The notes beneath the pieces were generated by a model. It saw nothing but the letters and a program-made list of their open reading frames with translations. It searched no databases and was not told the DNA's origin. From Candidatus Blautia intestinipullorum (GTDB lineage Bacteria; Bacillota; Clostridia; Lachnospirales; Lachnospiraceae), in the NCBI GenBank assembly GCA_019120475.1, contig DWVA01000075.1, forward strand, positions 1 through 5,135: 5,135 bases of DNA. Direction: 5' to 3'. Below, piece by piece: positions 1-3,791 of the stretch. How positions within the stretch are numbered: the first letter of the stretch is position 1; each line of letters opens with the position of its first letter. Position numbers and translations under genes: made by a program.

Positions 1-27
1 GAATACTATACTATCATAACGGAACAA

Positions 28-609
28 ATGAAATTTGAGAACGAAAATTTCGCATCATGCTGCGAAAAATGGAGCGTTTTCTGTCACTTGCGCGGACACA
101 GGTATGTTATGATACGCAGCATATCATATGCAATAGAAGTATCCCCCCTGATCATTCTGCATTTTCCTCTGCTCACTCCCAGAAAATTTCTGGATGCCCA
201 GATATTCAATCTTCGCTTTTCAGACCCATCGGAAATGACGCAGATTGCGGACAAGCTCCGGTGGTACCGCTACAGGCACGCCCTGCTTCAGAGCGAGGTC
301 GCGGACCGGATCGGGGTCGATCCGAAAACCTACATGCGTTATGAAGAATATGGCCGAGATTACTATCCAATCGAGCATATGCAAAAGCTTGCTGGGATGT
401 ACGTTGTCCCTGTCGAAAGCTTGCTGGATGACTACAACCTATTTTTGTACCATGATCAGGGACGGCAGATTCGAGAGAGGCGCTTATCCCAGAAACTGAC
501 GCAGAAAGCCTATGCTGCAAATCTTGGAGTCTCGCTGGATAAGCTCAAGAACTGGGAGGAAAATAGGGTAAGGATGTTCAAATCCACATGGGAGAAGTAT
601 TTCCGGTAA
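28..609 (+). CDS. Tandem helix-turn-helix transcriptional regulator (two Cro/C1-type domains)
   Basis: Likely a cytoplasmic DNA-binding regulator. In the 193-residue reading, residues 73-137 form one Xre-type HTH unit (IADKLRWYRYRH, then LQSEVADRIGVDPKTYMRYE, ending VPVESLLDDYNLFLY). Residues 143-193 form a second, truncated HTH (GRQIRERRLSQKLTQKAYAA, then LGVSLDKLKNWEENRV, ending KSTWEKYFR). Residues 1-70 match no domain I can name, but contain a protein-like segment (HFPLLTPRKF). The start is uncertain: ATG 28 has only a weak GGAA 3 nt upstream, the frame is open to the left edge of the window, and in-frame ATGs lie at 109 and 235. I prefer 28 because the two-HTH architecture with such an N-terminal region resembles a clostridial family of about 190 aa; that is recall, not a search. 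The gene is convergent with the minus-strand mobilisation operon and ends at a shared hairpin. Its target is unknown. Confidence 0.8.
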   Translation: MKFENENFASCCEKWSVFCHLRGHRYVMIRSISYAIEVSPLIILHFPLLTPRKFLDAQIFNLRFSDPSEMTQIADKLRWYRYRHALLQSEVADRIGVDPKTYMRYEEYGRDYYPIEHMQKLAGMYVVPVESLLDDYNLFLYHDQGRQIRERRLSQKLTQKAYAANLGVSLDKLKNWEENRVRMFKSTWEKYFR

Positions 610-614
610 ACAAA

Positions 615-658
615 GCCGCCCGCTGCAGTCACAGCTGACTGCAGCGGGCGGTTCCTTT
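615..658. terminator. Bidirectional intrinsic terminator between convergent genes
   Basis: A perfect GC-rich stem pairs 616-631 with 636-651 around a 4-nt loop (CAGC). It is followed on the + strand by GTTCCTTTAT and on the minus strand by CTTTGTTTA. It lies 6 bp past the stop of the tandem-HTH gene and about 14 bp past the stop of the 63-aa minus-strand gene, so it probably ends transcription from both sides. The T-tracts are interrupted, so efficiency in each direction is uncertain. Confidence 0.85.
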
Positions 659-664
659 ATGTAT

Positions 665-856
665 TCATGATTTTGCGGCCTTCTTCTTTGCTTTGATGAC
701 ATTCACCACTGCATCCACCAGTTCCAGCTTCTGCTCGGTGGGACAAGGCATTTTTTCGATCATCTTCTGGGCGTGTTCTGCGTGGAAACGGGCCAGCGTT
801 TTCTCCAGTTCTTTTTTGCCCTGCTGTGTCCTGGGCAGGATCAGGAATACTTCTAT
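665..856 (-). CDS. Small Lys/Glu-rich hypothetical protein, apparent ATA start
   Basis: A 63-residue protein I do not recognise. After the start it reads EVFLILPRTQQGKKELEK, then a charged, probably helical segment (ARFHAEHAQKMIEKM), a CPTEQKLELVDAVVNVIKA stretch and a lysine-rich tail (KKKAAKS). Composition is far more protein-like than the overlapping 657-920 frame, which is rich in Arg, Ser and Pro. A consensus AAAGGAGGG site at 863-871 sits 6 nt before codon ATA (856-854); no ATG, GTG or TTG lies at that position. Upstream, the same frame reaches an in-frame TGA at 886-884, preceded by an ATG (910) that opens an 8-codon peptide (MYKLRRID). So the gene either starts at ATA, a rare initiator, has lost an ATG by a G-to-A change, or is an 81-aa frame broken by one nonsense codon. 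It is the last gene of the operon and its function is unknown. Confidence 0.5.
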   Translation of the reverse strand: MEVFLILPRTQQGKKELEKTLARFHAEHAQKMIEKMPCPTEQKLELVDAVVNVIKAKKKAAKS

Positions 857-862
857 GTCTGT

Positions 863-871
863 CCCTCCTTT
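863..871 (-). promoter_or_regulatory. Consensus ribosome binding site that points to an ATA start
   Basis: AAAGGAGGG on the minus strand, 6 nt before ATA (856-854). Its strength and ideal spacing are the main reason to place the start of the 63-aa gene at this non-standard codon. A near-identical site (AAAGGAGGGAC) precedes the 245-aa gene upstream, which begins with an ordinary ATG. Confidence 0.65.
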
Positions 872-924
872 CTGCGGACTGGTTCAATCTATGCGGCGAA
901 GCTTGTACATTATCCCTCACCGGC

Positions 925-1302
925 TTATGGCTGTGCCTCTTTCACAATGAGTTTTGCGTTGGCAGGGTAATTGAGAGTGATCAACGACGGCCTGCCAAGC
1001 CCCTGTTTCCTCCGGATAATGAGGCCGCAGTATTCCAGCTCCCGGAATATCCTTGTGACGCATTGCCTGCTGCGATGCAGTCGTTCCTGTGCCTGTTCCA
1101 CCGTGAAATACAGGCGGATAGTTCCGTCCGGCTCTATGTAACCGTTCTGTTTGGAAATACTTGCCCGGTCCAGCAGCATCGCATACAGCACCTTGGCATC
1201 GTTGGTGATGTCCCGCAGCGCCTCATCCTGAAAAAGAAATCTGGGCAGAGGTATATAGGAAGCTGCCGGACTTTGTGTGGTAAATTTGCAAAATTCTTTC
1301 AC
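925..1302 (-). CDS. RepA_N-type replication initiator domain protein (short, stand-alone)
   Basis: A 125-residue protein resembling the N-terminal winged-helix domain of RepA_N plasmid initiators. Visible signature: IPLPRFLFQDEALRDITNDA (17-36), KVLYAMLLDRASIS (37-50), NGYIEPDGTIRLYFTVEQAQ (53-72), the recognition-helix area HRSRQCVTRIFRELEYCGLI (76-95) and RRKQGLGRPSLITL (97-110). In plasmids this domain binds origin iterons and is followed by a host-specific C-terminal domain. Here the protein stops right after the domain, so it is either a minimal initiator, as in some integrative elements, or a regulator derived from one. The start is GTG at 1302, supported by a purine-rich GGGAGGGAGG site 4 nt upstream. 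It lies 100 nt downstream of the small ORF after mobC and 68 nt before the 63-aa gene. Family assignment is fairly firm; the replication role is inferred. Confidence 0.82.
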   Translation of the reverse strand: MKEFCKFTTQSPAASYIPLPRFLFQDEALRDITNDAKVLYAMLLDRASISKQNGYIEPDGTIRLYFTVEQAQERLHRSRQCVTRIFRELEYCGLIIRRKQGLGRPSLITLNYPANAKLIVKEAQP

Positions 1303-1402
1303 AGTGCCTCCCTCCCATCCATCTTATCCGGACTGCTGTTGATTGGATTGATGGATAACTATCTTGAGAGTTGATTATTTCTTATTAGTTAGGGAATGAA
1401 TT

Positions 1403-1519
1403 TCATCTGTCAGGAGCGATCAGAAAACCGCCGTCCAGAAATCCAACAGCGGATCGCTCTGGAGCGTCAGAATTTCTGCAATCTGAAAACCCGGCGACGG
1501 AGAATGCCGCTGCAATCAT
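1403..1519 (-). CDS. Possible 38-aa small protein translationally coupled to mobC
   Basis: The ATG at 1519-1517 overlaps the mobC stop in the arrangement ATGA, typical of coupled genes. The frame runs 38 codons to a TGA at 1405-1403. It begins MIAAAFSVAGFSDCRNSDAP and ends GGFLIAPDR. There is no membrane helix and no recognisable domain. In many mobilisation operons the relaxase gene begins at exactly this place, so this could be a tiny real gene or a degenerate stub. The rest of the 1303-1515 gap holds nothing else I can name, apart from a weak inverted repeat (GAGCGATC 1414-1421 with GATCGCTC 1452-1459) inside this ORF. Length alone gives little support. Confidence 0.3.
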   Translation of the reverse strand: MIAAAFSVAGFSDCRNSDAPERSAVGFLDGGFLIAPDR

Positions 1520-1845
1520 AGCTCATCCTTCTGGTACTGCTTCAAAAGCTTCCAGACTTCGCCAACCTTTTCTTTCAGATCCGCCGTATCATCTTCATAA
1601 AAATGTCCGGTCTGATTGATGCGGCGGCAGATGTGGTTGATGTTCACTGCAATCCTGCTGACAGCTGCAGCCAGCTTTTTCTGCTCAGTGTAGTCCACCT
1701 GGATGATATAGCCGTCAATCAGCATTTTCCGTGCGTATGCCCCAAAGTTCCGGATTCTGAGCTGCTGCATCTTTTGCAGAATGATGTTCCACTCCGTTTC
1801 ATTCAGACAGATTTTCTTTCGGATAGGTCGGGTGCGTTTCGGCAT
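1516..1845 (-). CDS. mobC: MobC-type plasmid mobilisation relaxosome protein
   Basis: A 109-residue accessory protein of DNA mobilisation. In known systems MobC binds oriT, helps open the strands around nic and recruits the relaxase. The N-terminus is basic (PKRTRPIRKK), followed by a ribbon-helix-helix-like unit: strand KICLNETEW (11-19), helix IILQKMQQLRIR (21-32), then NFGAYARKMLIDGYI (33-47). The C-terminal MobC signature is clear: AAAVSRIAVNINHICRRINQ (59-78), then a helical tail DLKEKVGEVWKLLKQY (89-104). Length is normal for the family. Start ATG 1845 has AAGGAGG at 1851-1857, spacing 5 nt, and this site overlaps the stop codon of the upstream winged-helix gene, so the two are tightly coupled. 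The usual relaxase partner is not the next gene. Confidence 0.85.
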   Translation of the reverse strand: MPKRTRPIRKKICLNETEWNIILQKMQQLRIRNFGAYARKMLIDGYIIQVDYTEQKKLAAAVSRIAVNINHICRRINQTGHFYEDDTADLKEKVGEVWKLLKQYQKDEL

Positions 1846-1855
1846 TGCATCCTCC

Positions 1856-2122
1856 TTACAGCAGCGTCAGGACAGACACGCCGTCCTCATAGTGAATGTC
1901 GAGATACCCCCACTCATTCAGCTCCGAAAAAATCTTAGAGAGCGTTTCTTCTGTCATGTGCAGCTCCCTGGCCATCTCAGCAAGAATCCACTGGCTTTCA
2001 TCACAGGTGTACAGGATAGCAGCAGTGATTTTGGCGTCGTTGGAGAGGTGCGGATTCAGCAGCATATCCGTCGGGATGGGTGTTCTGCGGATGTGGGCAT
2101 TATTATGGTTCAGGTTCATCAT
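1856..2122 (-). CDS. Small winged-helix/HTH protein, RepA_N-like fold
   Basis: An 88-residue DNA-binding protein. The pattern RRTPIPTDMLLNPHLSNDAK (12-31) followed by ITAAILYTCDESQW (32-45), then an HTH (ILAEMARELHMTEETLSKIF, 46-65) and a wing (ELNEWGYLDIHYEDGVSVL) parallels the start of RepA_N and DnaD-like initiators ('IP..ll.d..LS.dAK'). It also parallels the RepA_N-type gene 554 bp downstream in the same operon, although it lacks that gene's GLGRP segment. It may be an initiator accessory, a partition or copy-control factor, or an autoregulator. The first of two adjacent ATGs (2122) is chosen because GGAG at 2131-2134 is 8 nt away. It is the first substantial gene of the operon, and its stop codon lies inside the mobC ribosome binding site. 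Confidence 0.75.
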   Translation of the reverse strand: MMNLNHNNAHIRRTPIPTDMLLNPHLSNDAKITAAILYTCDESQWILAEMARELHMTEETLSKIFSELNEWGYLDIHYEDGVSVLTLL

Positions 2123-2196
2123 AGTTTGGGCTCCTTTCAGATTTTGAAATACGATTTAACTTGTTTGAACGTTGTACTGAAGGACGTCGCCTTTCA

Positions 2197-2265
2197 CTAT
2201 CCCACGGACAGAATAATGTTTTTTGTCACGCTTCTGTCATACAGCACTTCCTGTAAGACGGGCAT
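2197..2265 (-). CDS. Possible 22-codon leader peptide upstream of the mobilisation operon
   Basis: A short frame (MPVLQEVLYDRSVTKNIILSVG) begins at ATG 2265 with a GAGAGG site 4 nt upstream. It lies between the candidate promoter at 2293-2323 and the winged-helix gene, ending 74 nt before that gene's start codon. Location fits a leader or attenuator peptide, but a 22-codon frame is easily expected by chance and no run of regulatory codons is seen. Confidence 0.22.
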   Translation of the reverse strand: MPVLQEVLYDRSVTKNIILSVG

Positions 2266-2324
2266 TTTGCCTCTCTTCACTTTTCAACGGACATTATATT
2301 GCGGATTGTCTCGGTTTTGTCACG
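2221..2324. repeat. Direct repeat pair TTTTGTCACG, 94 bp apart
   Basis: The same 10-mer occurs at 2221-2230 and 2315-2324, each following a CGGACA a little upstream on the + strand. A 7-bp inverted repeat (GACAGAA 2207-2213 with TTCTGTC 2232-2238, 18-nt gap) surrounds the first copy. Such repeats could be binding sites for the winged-helix protein or MobC, or part of an oriT. Two copies are not enough to call iterons. Confidence 0.4.
2293..2323 (-). promoter_or_regulatory. Candidate promoter of the mobilisation/replication operon
   Basis: On the minus strand a perfect TATAAT (2298-2293) is preceded by GTGACA (2323-2318), 5 of 6 matches to the -35 consensus. The 19-bp spacer is longer than ideal. 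It sits just past the terminator of the 245-aa gene and about 170 nt upstream of the winged-helix gene, so it would produce a long leader. The GTGACA is inside a 10-mer that recurs at 2221-2230. Confidence 0.45.
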
Positions 2325-2332
2325 ATGCTGAC

Positions 2333-2368
2333 GAAAAAGAAGCACCTGCCGGTTCCGGCAAGTGCTTC
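2333..2368 (-). terminator. Intrinsic terminator of the 245-aa gene
   Basis: On the minus strand a 14-bp stem (2368-2355 with 2352-2339, one G-U pair) is followed by TCTTTTTCG. It begins 17 bp after the stop codon at 2386. It separates the 245-aa gene from the mobilisation operon, which therefore needs its own promoter. Confidence 0.88.
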
Positions 2369-2385
2369 AAGAACAGCGTATTCTG

Positions 2386-3123
2386 TTATTCATCCCCATC
2401 CCAAATGGAAATGGCAGGGGTGTTGGTAATAATTCGCAGAATGCCGTCCGCCTCGTCCCGTTGGCGAAGGAGCAGAGAAAATGCCTTGTAAAAAGCTGTC
2501 TGCCTGCGTTCCACTGTGCCGCGATTCAGGTGCATGGACTCAGCTGTTTTACGGATGGACAACCCCTCGGAAAAGCGCTTCTGAAACAGCTCAGTATAAT
2601 CATTCAGAATCGTTCTTATGGACTGCTGCAGAAAAGACATATCTTCGCACATGGCCTGATATTCCACCCTGCTGGTAATGCCAATATACCGCTTACGTTC
2701 CCGGATCAGCTTGTAGCGCCGCAGATCCATCCGGTAATTGGTGCAGATATCTTTTGCATACTCGTAATAGCTGTGGCTGCGCCGGACGCATCGAGGCTGA
2801 TATTCATCATCGATATAGGTGATTGGTTTCCGCTTGGGTTCCGGAAAGCCGTCCTCTGTTACTTCTCCGATCATTTCCGGTTCGACCTCACGCCGGGTCT
2901 GACGGATGTATTTATCCTTAAGAATACCATCTACATTCACCTGCTCACAAAAGGACTCCAAGTGGATGGCGTAGTATTCCTCATTGCCTTCCCGGATGAA
3001 GCTGGCATCCTTGCAGATCACAACAGCATCGCCGGTATCGATATCTTTTACCACGCGGACAACGTAGATCCGCTTGCCGTCGTATCGTTTATAGTAACCA
3101 GCAAAAACGCGTTTGACTGCCAT
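2386..3123 (-). CDS. DUF1653-like plus C-terminal HTH (sigma region 4-like) protein, probable regulator
   Basis: A 245-residue protein that I cannot place in a named family. Residues 6-62 (VFAGYYKRYDGKRIYVVRVV, then KDIDTGDAVVICKDASF, ending YYAIHLESFCEQV) resemble the small beta fold of DUF1653, with a G-Y-x-x-[HYF]-x-G start and a x-LE-x-F end. The resemblance is by eye. Residues 63-165 are charged and tyrosine-rich. Residues 175-215 hold a likely HTH (LFQKRFSEGLSIRKTAESMH, then LNRGTVERRQTAFYKAF) like sigma-70 region 4 or ArpU/RinA-type phage activators. Start ATG 3123 is chosen because AAAGGAGGG lies 8 nt upstream and an extended -10 lies just beyond; the frame stays open upstream to 3453 but that part looks non-coding. 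It is a single-gene unit between its own promoter and terminator. It probably controls neighbouring mobile-element genes, which is inference. Confidence 0.75.
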   Translation of the reverse strand: MAVKRVFAGYYKRYDGKRIYVVRVVKDIDTGDAVVICKDASFIREGNEEYYAIHLESFCEQVNVDGILKDKYIRQTRREVEPEMIGEVTEDGFPEPKRKPITYIDDEYQPRCVRRSHSYYEYAKDICTNYRMDLRRYKLIRERKRYIGITSRVEYQAMCEDMSFLQQSIRTILNDYTELFQKRFSEGLSIRKTAESMHLNRGTVERRQTAFYKAFSLLLRQRDEADGILRIITNTPAISIWDGDE

Positions 3124-3157
3124 GCATAGGTCCCTCCTTTCCGGGTGATTTTCCATC

Positions 3158-3186
3158 AGTATATCATAGAATGCAGCCGATAAACA
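3158..3186 (-). promoter_or_regulatory. Extended -10 promoter of the 245-aa gene
   Basis: The minus strand reads TGATATACT, an extended -10 (TGnTATACT; hexamer 3163-3158), with a weak -35 TGTTTA at 3186-3181 and a 17-bp spacer. Transcription would begin near 3151 and give a leader of about 28 nt carrying the AAAGGAGGG site at 3132-3140. Confidence 0.55.
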
Positions 3187-3217
3187 GGACAATTTGAAAA
3201 AACGCGGATCAGGGAAT

Positions 3218-3349
3218 ATGAAGAATAGCAAGCACAGCCGGTGTCCGTACACACCGGAAAAATGCATGCGCTGTCCCCTCCGTCCCAGCGTGTATTTTAT
3301 CATTTGGGATACTCCCAAGCCCTGTGTTTTTGAAAAACCTCGGTTGTAA
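3218..3349 (+). CDS. Possible 43-aa cysteine-rich small protein
   Basis: ATG 3218 opens a 43-codon frame with a modest AGGGA site 4 nt upstream. The middle has a metal-binding-like spacing: CPYTPEKCMRCPLRP (residues 9-23), then YFIIWDTPKPC (26-36), so C9, C15, C18 and C36. Two Cys-Pro pairs and the C-x2-C are what one expects of a small zinc-binding protein. A strong hairpin terminator follows 88 bp downstream on the same strand. Against it: no convincing promoter is visible, and a 7-bp inverted repeat (CCGGTGT 3238-3244 with ACACCGG 3251-3257) lies within it, which might instead be a structured RNA. I do not recognise the family. Confidence 0.35.
   Translation: MKNSKHSRCPYTPEKCMRCPLRPSVYFIIWDTPKPCVFEKPRL
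3238..3257. repeat. Small perfect hairpin
   Basis: CCGGTGT pairs with ACACCGG around a 6-nt loop. It is not followed by a T-run on the + strand, so it is not an obvious + terminator. It could be a protein site, an RNA leader structure, or chance within the Cys-rich ORF. Confidence 0.4.
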
Positions 3350-3386
3350 CCAGAGAAATGAGATGATAACAAGAGCAGCACAGACG

Positions 3387-3414
3387 GTTGGACTGCAGAC
3401 GTTGGACTGCAGAC
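3387..3414. repeat. Tandem duplication of a 14-bp unit
   Basis: GTTGGACTGCAGAC occurs twice without a gap (3387-3400 and 3401-3414). Each unit contains the palindrome CTGCAG. Perfect identity suggests a recent slippage event or a retained duplication at an insertion junction. It lies between the minus-strand mobile-element genes and the + strand helicase module. Confidence 0.85.
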
Positions 3415-3436
3415 TACATAACGTCCAAGAACTACG

Positions 3437-3478
3437 GCAAGAGACTTTCGCAATGCAATGCGAAAGTCTCTTGCTTTA
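3437..3478 (+). terminator. Strong hairpin terminator upstream of the regulator-helicase module
   Basis: A perfect 16-bp stem (3437-3452 with 3459-3474, loop ATGCAA) is followed by TTTAT. The short T-tract favours + direction termination; on the minus strand no T-run follows. It would stop transcripts from the left before the promoter at 3471-3499, insulating the two-gene module. The right arm overlaps the candidate -35 box. Confidence 0.65.
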
Positions 3479-3499
3479 TGACCTTAAATGACGTATAAT
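3471..3499 (+). promoter_or_regulatory. Promoter of the Cro/C1 regulator-helicase operon
   Basis: A perfect -10 TATAAT (3494-3499) and a partial -35 TTGCTT (3471-3476) are separated by the ideal 17 bp. Transcription would begin near 3506. A short dyad (CAAC 3505-3508, GTTG 3516-3519) lies between the start point and the ribosome binding site. It could be an operator for the regulator encoded just downstream, which would make the operon autoregulated. Confidence 0.65.
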
Positions 3500-3530
3500 T
3501 ATGTCAACATTTGTAGTTGGAGGTCGGAAA

Positions 3531-3737
3531 ATGGCTATCTCATATAACAAGCTTTGGAAACTACTCGTTGATAGAAAAATGAGTAAGGCGGATTTGCGAA
3601 AAGCTGCTGGGATTGCGCCAAATACCATGACCCGCTTGAGGCGCGATGAGGAAGTCACACTCACGGTGCTCAATAAAATTTGTAGAGTGTTGGATGTTGA
3701 TATTGGCGATGTCATGGAGTTTATAAATGAGGACTGA
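3531..3737 (+). CDS. Small Cro/C1-type HTH regulator (YozG-like)
   Basis: A 68-residue single-domain Xre-family DNA-binding protein. The five-helix fold is visible: YNKLWKLLVDRKM (5-17), SKADLRKAAGIAPNTMTRLR (18-37) as the HTH, then TLTVLNKICRVLDVDIGDVM (43-62). Length is typical of YozG-like regulators. Start ATG 3531 is preferred over ATG 3501 because GGAGG at 3519-3523 is 7 nt upstream, and 3501 falls at or before the expected transcription start. The helicase gene begins 54 bp downstream on the same strand. Small Cro-like proteins heading operons with large nucleic-acid enzymes usually repress them, so it probably controls the helicase dose. Confidence 0.88.
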   Translation: MAISYNKLWKLLVDRKMSKADLRKAAGIAPNTMTRLRRDEEVTLTVLNKICRVLDVDIGDVMEFINED

Positions 3738-3791
3738 ACGAACTGCTCACAAGACGAGTAGGTTTTATTAGTGATATGAAGAGGTGGAGAA

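Noticed and set aside
657..920. Minus-strand 87-codon frame starting at GTG 920
   Set aside because: Its product is rich in Arg, Ser and Pro without domain character and it overlaps the more protein-like 63-codon frame, which has the better ribosome site.
826..1374. Long + strand frame opposite the RepA_N gene
   Set aside because: It is antisense to a gene with clear family features, and its own product has no recognisable motif.
1414..1459. Inverted repeat GAGCGATC/GATCGCTC as a terminator or att site
   Set aside because: The 8-bp arms are 30 nt apart, no T-run follows, and no matching copy is visible elsewhere in the window.
1781..2491. 236-codon + strand frame across the winged-helix gene and the terminator
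   Set aside because: It lies antisense to mobC and the winged-helix gene and runs through a strong minus-strand terminator; no ribosome site or motif supports it.
2362..3129. 255-codon + strand frame opposite the 245-aa gene
   Set aside because: It is a mirror frame of a well-supported minus-strand gene with its own promoter, ribosome site and terminator.
623..3412. Shared 8-mer GACTGCAG in the left terminator and in the 14-bp tandem repeat
   Set aside because: An 8-mer containing a common palindrome is expected by chance, and the contexts differ.
3124..3453. N-terminal extension of the 245-aa gene to a TTG start at 3453
   Set aside because: It would place the promoter and consensus ribosome site inside the coding region and reads through the tandem repeat; the added residues look non-coding.
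3363..3491. 42-codon + strand frame (starts MITRAAQTVG)
   Set aside because: It consists largely of the tandem repeat and both arms of the hairpin and has no good ribosome site, so it is most likely chance.
3501..3530. Upstream ATG 3501 for the Cro/C1 regulator
   Set aside because: It lies at or before the expected transcription start and lacks a ribosome site, whereas ATG 3531 has GGAGG at ideal spacing.
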